From Vibrio pacinii DSM 19139 (GTDB lineage: Bacteria; Pseudomonadota; Gammaproteobacteria; Enterobacterales; Vibrionaceae): a DNA stretch of 64,000 bases. Position numbers and translations under genes: made by a program. The notes beneath the pieces are model-generated. The model had not been told where the DNA came from. It did no database searches and was given only the letters and a program-made list of their open reading frames with translations. The stretch covers positions 46,167 through 110,166 of the forward strand of contig NZ_JONH01000015.1 of assembly GCF_000711795.1 (NCBI RefSeq), given 5' to 3'. Position 1 is the stretch's first letter, and every line of letters begins with the position of its first letter. Of the stretch, positions 23,225 to 31,816 are shown one piece after another.

Positions 23225-24670
23225 ATGACTATAAACCACGTAGAAAATGCGTTGCTAAAACCCGCCGGTTTGGGAGAAAAAGAGATCATCGACACGTTGG
23301 CGAGTATTGCAACTCGTCAAATCGATTATGCAGATATCTATTTTCAATCTAGCTGGCATGAATCGTTAGTGCTTGAAGACAGCATTATTAAAGATGGCTC
23401 GTTTAACATCGATTGTGGTGTCGGTGTACGCGCGGTCGCTGGTGAGAAAACTGGCTTCGCTTACTCAGATCAGATTCAACTCGAAGGCCTTAAGCAGAGT
23501 GCCCATGCGGCGCGAGGTATCGCACAGCAAGGTCAAAATGGTCAGCTTCAAGCGTTTAAGCGCAATGAGAATCAGCATTACTATGCTGCTGTTAACCCAC
23601 TGGAAAGTTGGGCAAAAGAACAAAAAACACAACTGCTGAAAGAGTTGGATGCTTATATTCGTACTAAAGAGCCGTTGATTAAAGAAGTCTCGATTAGTCT
23701 AAGTGGTGTGCATGAGCAAGTGTTGGTTGCAGCAACCGATGGCACCTATGCTGGTGATATTCGACCATTGGTGCGTTTATCGATCAGTGTGCTGGCACAA
23801 CAGGGTGAGCGCCGCGAGCGAGGTAGTGCTGGTGGCGGTGGTCGCTTTGACTATGACTTTTTCCTCAGTGAGAGTGAAGGGGCTAAAGTCGCTTACCAAT
23901 ATGCCGATGAAGCAATTCGTACCGCGTTGGTTAATTTAGCTGCGGATGCTGCTCCTGCAGGGACGATGCCTGTTGTTCTCGGTTCTGGCTGGCCTGGTGT
24001 ATTACTCCATGAAGCGGTCGGACATGGCTTGGAAGGCGACTTTAATCGTAAAGAGGCTTCTGTCTTTAGCGGTAAGATTGGTCAAAAGGTGACTTCTGAT
24101 CTTTGTACTATCGTTGATGATGGTACGCTAAAAGATCTGCGTGGTTCACTTAATATCGATGACGAAGGGGTGAATGGTCAATACAACACCTTAATCGAAA
24201 ACGGTGTGTTAAAAGGCTATATGCAAGATAAGCTCAATGCTCGTTTGATGGGAGTTAGCCCAACGGGTAATGGCCGCCGTGAGTCTTATGCGCATCTGCC
24301 GATGCCACGGATGACCAATACCTATATGTTGCCTGGACAGCATACTCCTGAAGAGATTATTTCAACCGTGAAGAAGGGCTTATATGCACCGAACTTTGGT
24401 GGTGGGCAAGTGGATATTACCTCAGGTAAGTTTGTGTTCTCAGCATCGGAAGCGTATTTGATTGAAGACGGAAAAATCACTCGTCCCGTCAAAGGGGCCA
24501 CGTTGATCGGTTCTGGTATTGAAGCGATGCAGCAAGTCTCTATGGTCGGTAACGATCTCAGCATTGACCGTGGTGTTGGTGTGTGTGGTAAAGCGGGTCA
24601 GAGTATTCCTGTCGGGGTTGGTCAGCCGACGCTTAAGTTAGATTCAATTACGGTCGGTGGTACTGAGTAA
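23225..24670 (+). CDS. tldD: Metalloprotease TldD
   Basis: TldD forms a heterodimeric metalloprotease with TldE (PmbA). It degrades unfolded peptides, matures microcin B17 and helps remove the CcdA antitoxin in E. coli. The zinc motif [11 protein letters not shown] (HExxxH) is at about residue 262. The C-terminal [17 protein letters not shown] block is a family hallmark. I use the ATG at 23225, which gives [16 protein letters not shown] and a length of 481; the open frame upstream overlaps the preceding gene. The partner tldE/pmbA is not in this window. Confidence 0.95.
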   Translation: MTINHVENALLKPAGLGEKEIIDTLASIATRQIDYADIYFQSSWHESLVLEDSIIKDGSFNIDCGVGVRAVAGEKTGFAYSDQIQLEGLKQSAHAARGIAQQGQNGQLQAFKRNENQHYYAAVNPLESWAKEQKTQLLKELDAYIRTKEPLIKEVSISLSGVHEQVLVAATDGTYAGDIRPLVRLSISVLAQQGERRERGSAGGGGRFDYDFFLSESEGAKVAYQYADEAIRTALVNLAADAAPAGTMPVVLGSGWPGVLLHEAVGHGLEGDFNRKEASVFSGKIGQKVTSDLCTIVDDGTLKDLRGSLNIDDEGVNGQYNTLIENGVLKGYMQDKLNARLMGVSPTGNGRRESYAHLPMPRMTNTYMLPGQHTPEEIISTVKKGLYAPNFGGGQVDITSGKFVFSASEAYLIEDGKITRPVKGATLIGSGIEAMQQVSMVGNDLSIDRGVGVCGKAGQSIPVGVGQPTLKLDSITVGGTE

Positions 24671-24774
24671 AGCCAGAGCATGCTTCGCCTTTCGAGAGAT
24701 GAGAGCGGCGATATCGTTGAAAGTTATTAACGGTGACTGTTCTCGTTTATTCCTAATCGCCTGAAAGTAAAAGA

Positions 24775-24808
24775 AAAGGGTTGGCACATAGTGCCAACCC
24801 TTTAAATT
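24775..24808. terminator. Bidirectional terminator between tldD and arcA
   Basis: AAAGGGTTGGCAC and GTGCCAACCCTTT form a perfect 13-base stem with the loop ATA. T-rich sequence follows on the + strand, and an A-rich stretch precedes it, which reads as T-rich on the other strand. It ends the convergent tldD and arcA transcripts. Confidence 0.9.
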
Positions 24809-24814
24809 TTCTCG

Positions 24815-26035
24815 CTAAATCCCATCACGTTCAATAGGGCAACTCATACAGCGTGCACCGCCACGGCCACGTCCTAGCTCGTTGCCCGGAATGGTCAACA
24901 CTTCAATGCCTGCCTTATCGTATTTCTCATTGGTATAAACATTACGCTCATAGCCGATCACCACTCCCGGCTTAACCGTAAGTACGTTATTGGCGTCATT
25001 CCACTGTTCACGTTCAGCTTCATAGCTATCACCACCGGTGGTAATGATCTTAAGGTAGTCAAGATCAAGCGCTTGTTCGATTGCGTGGATAAAGCTTGGC
25101 ACTTTTTCGACCTTCATCTCACCGCCATCTTTAGCGGTTAAACTCCAGGTGTTAAGGTCTTTACGCATGATTTCTGGGTAAACAGAAAACGTGTCGATAT
25201 CCATATGCGTCATAACGGTATCAAGGTGCATGCAAGAGCGGTGTTTTGGTAGCTCAATTGCAATCACTTGTTTGGCCTGACCATGTTTAAACAAGTTTGC
25301 CGCAAGGTTTTCAACACCTTGAGCCGTGGTCCGTTCAGACATCCCGACCAAAACGGCGCCCTTGCCGATAACCAGAACATCACCGCCTTCAATATTCGCG
25401 TTGTCGTAATGCAGATCTTCATCGCCAAAGTACTTGATGAAGTCTTGTCCAGCAAAGACTGGATGCCAGCGATAGATGGCTCGAAGGTGGTTGGTTTCAC
25501 GCTGACGGGCCGCTTTCATCATTGGGTTGAGCGACACACCACCGTATACCCAACATGAGGTATCGCGTGTGAAAAGGTGATTAGGTAACGGCTCAATCAC
25601 AAAGTCGAGCGGCCGATGCATACTTGGTAGCATTGAGGCGGACTGAATGGGTAGCTCTGAGTAAGCCAGGCCCCCAAGCAGTATTGTGGCGAGATGGTCG
25701 TTATCCATATCTAATAAGTAATGGCGTAAATCTCTGGCGAAAGTGGGACCGTAGCGCAAATCTGAAATTTGCGTATTGAGTAGCCAGCTTTTTGCTTCCT
25801 CGACGGCTAAGGTTTCAACCAACAGATCGTGCAGTAGTAACACCTCGACGCCTTGGTTTGTCAGTGTCTGAGCAAACTTATCATGCTCTTCACCAGCGGC
25901 CTCGACAGCGAGAACGTCATCAAACAGTAATTCGTGACAGTTTGAAGGGGTGAGGTGGGTGAGTGCGCGCTCAGGTCGGTTTAGCAATACTCGTCTTAAT
26001 TGACCAACTTCTGAGCCTACGTACAACTTACTCAT
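24815..26035 (-). CDS. arcA: Arginine deiminase
   Basis: This enzyme converts L-arginine to citrulline and ammonia, the first step of the arginine deiminase pathway, in the cytoplasm. The family signatures are FTRDTS (about residue 158), [25 protein letters not shown] and the C-terminal catalytic cysteine in [15 protein letters not shown]. Length is 406. Two ATGs are adjacent; the one at 26035 is better spaced from the Shine-Dalgarno AAGGA. The usual partners arcB and arcC are not adjacent; an ornithine carbamoyltransferase gene lies about 11 kb away. An ArgR-operator-like palindrome lies about 235 bases upstream. Confidence 0.95.
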   Translation of the reverse strand: MSKLYVGSEVGQLRRVLLNRPERALTHLTPSNCHELLFDDVLAVEAAGEEHDKFAQTLTNQGVEVLLLHDLLVETLAVEEAKSWLLNTQISDLRYGPTFARDLRHYLLDMDNDHLATILLGGLAYSELPIQSASMLPSMHRPLDFVIEPLPNHLFTRDTSCWVYGGVSLNPMMKAARQRETNHLRAIYRWHPVFAGQDFIKYFGDEDLHYDNANIEGGDVLVIGKGAVLVGMSERTTAQGVENLAANLFKHGQAKQVIAIELPKHRSCMHLDTVMTHMDIDTFSVYPEIMRKDLNTWSLTAKDGGEMKVEKVPSFIHAIEQALDLDYLKIITTGGDSYEAEREQWNDANNVLTVKPGVVIGYERNVYTNEKYDKAGIEVLTIPGNELGRGRGGARCMSCPIERDGI

Positions 26036-26038
26036 CAT

Positions 26039-26600
26039 GTATCCTTACTTATTATTCCTGAGCCTAGTTATGTCAAGATTGTTATAAAGATGCAAGCCTA
26101 TTTAATGGATGGATGAGTGGCTAAAAATGGATATGTTAGTCATATGTTCTGATGTGTGGTGGTTTTATGAGAACTATCACTATTGTTGACTTTTGTTACT
26201 CAGGCGTTGAACTGCGTTGCTATTCGTCTCGATTGGCGGTCATGAATGCGAAATGCCGCTATAATCGAGCATAGCTATGCAGATATCAGCAAGGTGGATT
26301 AAAATAGTCATGTTTTTATTCATTTCCCACCTTGCTTGGGATATGCAAATAGACAAGATAAAAACGCATAAAGCCTAAGCATAACCAGCTTTAGCCGCAC
26401 AGATAGAATGTTCTGAATTACCACATTGCTAAAAAAATGTTAATTGTCATTGTTGTGAAGTGGATCTTACTTGATCGCTAGCAATTCTGCGGATAAAGAT
26501 CTGGATCTTGGCCGATTTCAGGTAGTATTTTCACTGGATCCATGCGATATTTCACCGCTGTTACTTATGATCAATTTTGTCACTATCTGGAGCACGACAT
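26039..26600. other. Intergenic region between divergent arcA and rraB
   Basis: This 560-base AT-rich gap holds the promoters of arcA (leftward) and rraB (rightward). The clearest element is the perfect palindrome GCATAGCTATGC at 26269-26280, with a half-site-like TGAATGCGAAATGC at 26243-26256. I see no open frame with a convincing start, no RNA gene and no strong terminator. Confident -35/-10 pairs could not be assigned. Confidence 0.6.
26267..26284. promoter_or_regulatory. Candidate ArgR operator upstream of arcA
   Basis: The 12-base palindrome GCATAGCTATGC (26269-26280) fits the half-site spacing of the E. coli ARG box, TGAAT-N4-ATTCA, with ATGCA in place of ATTCA, a substitution found in known boxes. 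The same 12 bases plus a following AG occur in front of argR at 33635-33646. ArgR control of arcA is an inference. Confidence 0.5.
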
Positions 26601-27017
26601 ATGTCTCATGAAGATGAATATCTATCTGTTGAAGCGTTAATTGAAATTCAAAAAGAAGATACTCGCGATATCATTCAAGCCTTATTGGAAGATGGCAGTG
26701 ATCCAGATGCTTTGTACGATATTGAACATCATCTTTTTGCTGAAGATTTCAACACACTAGAAAAAGCGGTAGTTGAAGCGTTCAAGATGGGCTTTGAAGT
26801 CCTTGAAGCTGAAGAGACAGAAGACGAAGATGGCAAAAAGTTACTCTGCTGTGATGCGACCATGGAGTCGACACTAAACGCAGAAGCGATTGATGCGCAA
26901 GTTGAAAAACTGATCCATCTTGCTGAAAAATACGACATCATCTATGACGGCTGGGGCACTTACTACGAAGGCGAAGATGCGCTTTACCCAGAAGAAGATG
27001 ACAGCGACGAAGAGTAA
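26601..27017 (+). CDS. rraB: Regulator of RNase E activity RraB
   Basis: RraB is a small acidic protein that binds the C-terminal half of RNase E and changes which mRNAs it cleaves. The 138-residue sequence starts [20 protein letters not shown] and ends in a run of Asp/Glu, as in E. coli RraB (YjgD). The central motif GFEVLEAEE and the late [16 protein letters not shown] are family features. I use the ATG at 26601; the upstream in-frame start at 26577 would add eight unlikely residues. It stands alone, followed by a strong terminator. Confidence 0.93.
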   Translation: MSHEDEYLSVEALIEIQKEDTRDIIQALLEDGSDPDALYDIEHHLFAEDFNTLEKAVVEAFKMGFEVLEAEETEDEDGKKLLCCDATMESTLNAEAIDAQVEKLIHLAEKYDIIYDGWGTYYEGEDALYPEEDDSDEE

Positions 27018-27042
27018 GCCGTCGAGCTCATGACCGAATCTG

Positions 27043-27071
27043 AATATCAGCCAATTGGCTGATATTTTTGT
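27043..27071 (+). terminator. Terminator after rraB
   Basis: AATATCAGCC and GGCTGATATT form a perfect 10-base stem around AATT, followed by TTTG and TTTTGG. Confidence 0.88.
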
Positions 27072-27152
27072 TTTGGTCCCTTGGTTGGCTATCTTTTGAC
27101 GCTCATCTGGCATTATAATCGTCAAACTTTGATCTAAGACAAGTTTGAAACT

Positions 27153-27956
27153 ATGCAACTCTCTCTTGCTGGCCTGTGGCAAGTCTCACCGTTGACTGAC
27201 TTATCTATCCCTCAGGATGACATTACGTTTCCTGCCCCATTGAGCCAAGCACTCCCTGATACACTGTCTGAAAGCGAGATTGCTGAGCAAGAGTGGCATT
27301 TAATGCACGATATTGATGTTGATGAGTCGATGTTGGCGTTTCCATCAATTGATCTTGTGATGGCTGGGATCGACTATTACGCAGAAGTGCGTCTTAATGG
27401 CGTCGCCGTTTTTGATTGTGATAAGTCTCAGCTGGTTTATAAAAAAGATATTCGTCCTTATCTGCAATTAGGCCGCAACCGTTTTGAGATTTTGTTTCTG
27501 GAAGAGGAGCAAGATTGGTTGTTGGACGAGCCAGAGAGCGCGCCACTTTGTCCTTTGATTGCAAAAGATGACACTCCATCTGACTCACGCATCGGCGTGT
27601 GGCAAGTTCCTTACCTGCAGTTGATTGCCAATGTTCGTTTAGAGCATGTGGCGACAGAACAGATTTGGCACCATGGCGGTGGCTGTGAATTCCTTGTTGA
27701 TCTCTACTATAAAACGTATTCGCCAGGTCTTGTGTCGGCGTCGGTTAAATTTAACGCTATGACCTACCACTTGCCGATTGATGTGCGAGATAATCACACT
27801 AGTGCGTTGTTCCAGATTGATGCGCCCATTTATGCCGATGTGAGTCATCCTAAGCGTGAAGATTTGTATCTGCTTGAGGTGACGCTTGATGGTCAAACTC
27901 AATGCTTTCGTATTGGTTTGAGTCGCGATCTGTGCGTCACACACTATGCACTGTGA
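27153..27956 (+). CDS. Glycosyl hydrolase family 2 sugar-binding-domain-like protein, no catalytic domain
   Basis: This 267-residue protein resembles the N-terminal galactose-binding-like jelly roll of beta-mannosidases and other family 2 glycosidases. It begins QLSLAGLWQVSPL and contains the beta-mannosidase-like pattern DLVMAGIDYYAEVRLNGV, then KKDIRPYLQLGRNRFEILF and DSRIGVWQVPYLQ. The catalytic TIM barrel of a real family 2 enzyme (700-900 residues) is absent, so hydrolase activity is not expected. There is no signal peptide, so it should be cytoplasmic. Its function is unknown. The 3' end overlaps the convergent DUF2061 gene by 13 bases. Confidence 0.75.
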   Translation: MQLSLAGLWQVSPLTDLSIPQDDITFPAPLSQALPDTLSESEIAEQEWHLMHDIDVDESMLAFPSIDLVMAGIDYYAEVRLNGVAVFDCDKSQLVYKKDIRPYLQLGRNRFEILFLEEEQDWLLDEPESAPLCPLIAKDDTPSDSRIGVWQVPYLQLIANVRLEHVATEQIWHHGGGCEFLVDLYYKTYSPGLVSASVKFNAMTYHLPIDVRDNHTSALFQIDAPIYADVSHPKREDLYLLEVTLDGQTQCFRIGLSRDLCVTHYAL

Positions 27957-28345
27957 ATACAGCCCCATTCAAGGCGTGCATGTTGTTTACGTAACCACAC
28001 TTTTTCATGCCAGTAGTAGGCAAAGGTATTAATCGTTGGCTCGATGGTGGCCATAATTCCGCCAACAAACGCGTCACCGGTGACTAGGTAAACCACGCTA
28101 AATGCAACGCTAAAGTGTACGATAGCAAAGCTGGTTGTCTTCACTTTGGCTGATTGAGACAGTGTGCGCAGTGCGACGCTGTTACTCCAGACACGTTCAT
28201 GGAAGTAAAACGCAACGGTGTTGACCGATGGCTCAATCATGGCAATCAGACTACCGAGCAGAAGATCACCGGTTAGCAAGTACGCTACCGTCAGGGCGAT
28301 GGTAAAGTGTAAGGCGGCGAAAGTAGCGGTCTTTTTCATCATCAT
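27944..28345 (-). CDS. DUF2061 membrane protein with duplicated domain
   Basis: This 133-residue inner-membrane protein is built from two similar halves. The first (about residues 5-55) contains FAALHFTIALTVAYLLTGD and IEPSVNTVAFYFHERVW. The second (about 70-120) contains FAIVHFSVAFSVVYLVTGD and IEPTINTFAYYWHEKVW. Each half is a DUF2061 unit with two probable membrane helices. The function is unknown. Three consecutive Met codons make the exact start uncertain. The gene stands alone on its strand, convergent with the preceding gene. Confidence 0.82.
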   Translation of the reverse strand: MMMKKTATFAALHFTIALTVAYLLTGDLLLGSLIAMIEPSVNTVAFYFHERVWSNSVALRTLSQSAKVKTTSFAIVHFSVAFSVVYLVTGDAFVGGIMATIEPTINTFAYYWHEKVWLRKQHARLEWGCIHSA

Positions 28346-28438
28346 GGCCTATCGTTGGTTGGGATAGGGCTATTATTGATAACTATTCGCATTAAATGAA
28401 GTGGATTTAACCGATACTCTTGATAGGTAATACCAATC

Positions 28439-28463
28439 AAAAAGGCGCTCAATGAGCGCCTTT
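28439..28463 (-). terminator. Terminator after the universal stress protein gene
   Basis: On the minus strand AAAGGCGCTC and GAGCGCCTTT pair perfectly around ATT, followed by a T-run. It lies about 20 bases beyond the stop codon. Confidence 0.88.
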
Positions 28464-28483
28464 GGTGTTATTTGAGCTTGTAT

Positions 28484-28921
28484 TTACCCTTGCGGCTTAA
28501 CGACAAGAACGTTAATCGGAGAGTTATGCACCACTTTACTGGCCACTGAACCAAGCACGACTTTATCAATCTTAGAGCGTTTATGACTTGGCATTACGAT
28601 CAAATCTGCACCGAGTTTTTCTGCATAATCAAGGATGGTGGCATAAGGCTTCCCTTCCGCAACATGCACTTTATACACGACATCTTCGGCAATATGCTGC
28701 ACAGCGAACTTTCTCAGTTGGCTTTCGACGTCTGCTTTCATTTTCATTGCGGCATCTTTGGGGAAGTAGGTCGCAACCATCGACATATGGATGCCCGGCA
28801 GAACGTTGAGCAGATGGACGACTGCGTTGGATTGCTTCGCTTGCCACACGGCAAGCTCAACGGCTTTGTCTGAAAAGCCTTTGTCGTTTAAATCGACCGG
28901 AACGAGAATTTGTTTATACAT
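28484..28921 (-). CDS. Universal stress protein, UspA family
   Basis: This is a single-domain 145-residue Usp protein, cytoplasmic, with the typical N-terminus MYKQILVPVDLND and C-terminus VVHNSPINVLVVKPQG. The family ATP-binding signature is Gly-x2-Gly-x9-Gly-Ser/Thr. Here the corresponding stretch is MPSHKRSKIDKVVLGS: the last Gly-Ser is kept, but Pro and Lys replace the first two glycines. It may therefore not bind ATP in the usual way. It lies just downstream of the TRAP transporter operon, divided from it by a hairpin. Usp genes often accompany TRAP and other transport loci, so a functional link is possible but unproven. Confidence 0.9.
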   Translation of the reverse strand: MYKQILVPVDLNDKGFSDKAVELAVWQAKQSNAVVHLLNVLPGIHMSMVATYFPKDAAMKMKADVESQLRKFAVQHIAEDVVYKVHVAEGKPYATILDYAEKLGADLIVMPSHKRSKIDKVVLGSVASKVVHNSPINVLVVKPQG

Positions 28922-28990
28922 TGTAATATCTCTATGTCATCTCTTACCGCTTAAAACGGTAGAGTGGATTGATTGCATCTTATTAGTTTA

Positions 28991-29011
28991 GCCCCACACC
29001 CAGTGCGGGGC
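28991..29011 (-). other. Hairpin after the TRAP permease gene
   Basis: GCCCCACA and TGCGGGGC form an 8-base stem (one G-U pair) with a 5-base loop. On the minus strand the following sequence is not a strong T-run, so this is a weak terminator at best. Transcription could continue into the universal stress protein gene. Confidence 0.55.
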
Positions 29012-29019
29012 AGACTAAG

Positions 29020-31599
29020 TTACGCGCTCAGTTGTTCCTTGCGGATTCGGCGTTTCTGGTTTAACCCTAGGCCGATCAAAATCAATAGGGCGGGTAAGAA
29101 AACCCACTCTTTCATTGGTCTATCTGCTTCGACGACCACAGAACGAATTTCCCAATCAAAGTCGACACCAGAAGATTCAGCCGGACTGCCAAACTCGACC
29201 ATATCAACGATCATTCGTCCGTTGGTATTGTTGAGCATCAACCCCATCGAAGCAATGCGTTCTTGTGCTGTTGTCGCTTGATCATCGAAAGGAAGACGTA
29301 CCGTTTTTGAGATGTAATCACCTTCAAGATTTTCACCAGCAACCAGCAATTCGATCTCTTCGCCAACATTCATTTGTCCTGCAACTTGAGCGATCTCTGT
29401 GCCAGGGTAGAGCAATTTAGCTGGGTAAATTTGATCCCACCAAAAGCCAGGACGGAAGAAGGTAAAGGTCAGAACCAATAATAGAACCGTTTCCCACCAC
29501 TTGTTCTTGGTAAACCACCAACCTTGCGTTGCTGCAGAGAATATCAGCATAGCGATAATTGAAGATATGATCGTGAGCATTAAATGCCACCATGTATCAA
29601 TCCCCATCAACAATAATTGGGTATTGAAGATAAACATGAATGGCAAAATAGCGGTACGAATATCGTAGGTAAAGCCTTGAATACCCGTACGGATGGGATC
29701 AGATTTTGCGATTGCTGCCGCGGCAAAGGCAGCCAAACCAACTGGCGGAGTATCATCGGCCAAAATACCGAAGTAGAACACGAATAAATGCACCGCGATC
29801 AATGGAATGATCAAGCCACTTTGTGCGCCTAAGGTCACAATCACAGGAGCCATCAAGGTGGAGACTACTATGTAGTTGGCGGTTGTTGGCAGGCCCATGC
29901 CTAATATCAAACTGATCACGGCGGTAAATAGCAGCATCAGTATGATGTTACCGCCAGAAATGAACTCGACAAAGTCGGTCATCACTAGGCCGATACCGGT
30001 TAAGGTTACCACACCCACAACTGTGCCAGCCGCTGCGGTCGCAACACCGATACCAATCATGTTACGCGCGCCGGAAACTAAGCTTTCGACCAGATCAACA
30101 AAACCAACTTTGGTTTGCTGAGCAATAGAACCTTGTTTGGAAAGTATCGCCAGCAGAGGACGTTGAGTGATCAAAATAAAGATCATAAACACGGTCGCCC
30201 AAAAGGCAGATAGGCCAGGTGAAAAGCGTTCTACGGTTAGACACCATACCAACACAACGATCGGTAGCAAGAAATGCAGCCCCGATTTGATCGTTGGACC
30301 AGGATCGGGCACTTCAGTTAGTTCGGCATCAATCTCGAGTGCGCCTTCTTCGGCGTATTTGGCCGAGATAGAAACCAGACCAACGTAAGTGAGTAACAGC
30401 GCCACTGTCATGATCGATGTTGCGGCTTCACCAAACACATCTTTGGTCCAGCCAACACCGTAATAGACCGCGCCACTGAGAATGCACAAGCCTAAAATGG
30501 TGCCGGTGAATGACAATAGACTATGAATCAGCTTCGGAGTATGACGACGTGGAAGCCCTGTCATTCCAGCTTTACATGCTTCTAAGTGAACAATATAGAT
30601 AAGCGCAATGTAAGAGATAAGCGCGGGCAGAATAGCGGCTCGAATCACTTCAACATACGAGATGCCGACATATTCGACCATTAAGAAAGCGGCGGCACCC
30701 ATAATCGGTGGCGTTAGCTGGCCGTTGGTTGAAGCGGCCACTTCGACCGCACCGGCTTTGGTTCCAGGGAAGCCAACGCGCTTCATCAATGGAATGGTAA
30801 AAGTACCGGTCGTCACTACGTTGGCTATTGACGAACCAGAGACTAATCCAGATAGCCCTGATGCAACGACGGCAGCTTTGGCTGGGCCGCCGCGCATGTG
30901 ACCAAGCAGTGAGAAGGCGACTTTAATAAAGTAAGCACCGGCTCCTGCACGCTCTAACATGGCGCCGAAAAGGACAAATAAGAAAACAAACGAGGTAGAA
31001 ACCCCAAGTGCAACGCCAAAAACCCCTTCCGTGGTTAGCCAAAGGTGTGACATGGCTTTGTTGAGGCTAGCGCCTTTATGGGCGATCACGTCTGGCATGT
31101 ATGGACCGCCAAAAGTGTAAAGCATGAAAACAGCGGCCACGACCATTAAAGGAGGACCGAGTGCGCGGCGAGTGGCTTCAAGCAACAACACCATGCCAAT
31201 GACTGCCACAATGATGTCTAGTGAGGTCGGTGCCCCCGAACGGCCCGCCAATTCGGTATAAAAAAGATAAATGTAAGCGGCAGATAAGCTGCCAGCAAGC
31301 GCCAATAACCAGTCAACCGCTGGAATATGATCGCGAGGAGAATTCTTCATCGCTGGGTAAGCAGTAAACGCAAGGAAAACGGCAAACATGAGATGAATAG
31401 ATCGTGCTTCAGTGTCGTTAAGTACGCCAAAATTGAAAATGAATGGCAAAGGTGATGCGTACCAAAGTTGGAATAATGACCAACAAAGTGGCACAAACCA
31501 TAAGATGCTACCCGCAAGCCCTGATGGGGCGCGTGCACCTGTATCGGATTGAGCTACCATTTCTTGCACATCTTGAGACGGAGTGGTTGTCTTCGACAT
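29020..31599 (-). CDS. TRAP transporter fused permease (4TM-12TM, TAXI-associated)
   Basis: This is an inner-membrane permease of the tripartite ATP-independent periplasmic family. The small (DctQ-like) and large (DctM-like) subunits are fused in one 859-residue chain, the usual arrangement with TAXI binding proteins. The N-terminal 4-helix part occupies about residues 25-150 and the DctM domain about 130-690, with motifs SGLVSGSSIANVVTTGTFTIP and GMGLPTTANYIV. The C-terminal 150 residues form an extra domain (DUF3394-like). The transporter uses an ion gradient to import an organic acid; the substrate is not identifiable. The binding-protein gene lies 217 bases upstream on the same strand. 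Confidence 0.92.
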   Translation of the reverse strand: MSKTTTPSQDVQEMVAQSDTGARAPSGLAGSILWFVPLCWSLFQLWYASPLPFIFNFGVLNDTEARSIHLMFAVFLAFTAYPAMKNSPRDHIPAVDWLLALAGSLSAAYIYLFYTELAGRSGAPTSLDIIVAVIGMVLLLEATRRALGPPLMVVAAVFMLYTFGGPYMPDVIAHKGASLNKAMSHLWLTTEGVFGVALGVSTSFVFLFVLFGAMLERAGAGAYFIKVAFSLLGHMRGGPAKAAVVASGLSGLVSGSSIANVVTTGTFTIPLMKRVGFPGTKAGAVEVAASTNGQLTPPIMGAAAFLMVEYVGISYVEVIRAAILPALISYIALIYIVHLEACKAGMTGLPRRHTPKLIHSLLSFTGTILGLCILSGAVYYGVGWTKDVFGEAATSIMTVALLLTYVGLVSISAKYAEEGALEIDAELTEVPDPGPTIKSGLHFLLPIVVLVWCLTVERFSPGLSAFWATVFMIFILITQRPLLAILSKQGSIAQQTKVGFVDLVESLVSGARNMIGIGVATAAAGTVVGVVTLTGIGLVMTDFVEFISGGNIILMLLFTAVISLILGMGLPTTANYIVVSTLMAPVIVTLGAQSGLIIPLIAVHLFVFYFGILADDTPPVGLAAFAAAAIAKSDPIRTGIQGFTYDIRTAILPFMFIFNTQLLLMGIDTWWHLMLTIISSIIAMLIFSAATQGWWFTKNKWWETVLLLVLTFTFFRPGFWWDQIYPAKLLYPGTEIAQVAGQMNVGEEIELLVAGENLEGDYISKTVRLPFDDQATTAQERIASMGLMLNNTNGRMIVDMVEFGSPAESSGVDFDWEIRSVVVEADRPMKEWVFLPALLILIGLGLNQKRRIRKEQLSA

Positions 31600-31777
31600 G
31601 TACTAAATCCTTATTATAAACGGTCCGTATATTTATGATTGTCAGAACCTGTATTTAGCATCTTTCATTGTAGTGAAAAGATGAAATATTGCTCAGTTGT
31701 TTAGTTTTATTAGAGATAAAGAAAAGGTGAGTTTCAAGAGGACAAAACTCAAAGCAGATGTTGTGATTAAAATTAGT

Positions 31778-31804
31778 CACCGAGAAGGCGTTGCCTTCTC
31801 GGTG
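31778..31804 (-). other. Perfect hairpin between TAXI binding-protein and permease genes
   Basis: CACCGAGAAGGC and GCCTTCTCGGTG form a perfect 12-base stem with a 3-base loop just after the binding-protein stop codon. On the minus strand the sequence after it is ACTAATTTTAATC, not a clean T-run. It may act as a partial terminator or an mRNA-stabilising structure that keeps the binding protein more abundant than the permease. Confidence 0.7.
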
Positions 31805-31816
31805 GTCAAAGGTGAC

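Noticed and set aside
26243..26256. A second ARG box (TGAATGCGAAATGC) upstream of arcA
   Set aside because: Only one half-site is good and the spacing to the palindrome is 25 bases, so I record it as a half-site and not as a feature.
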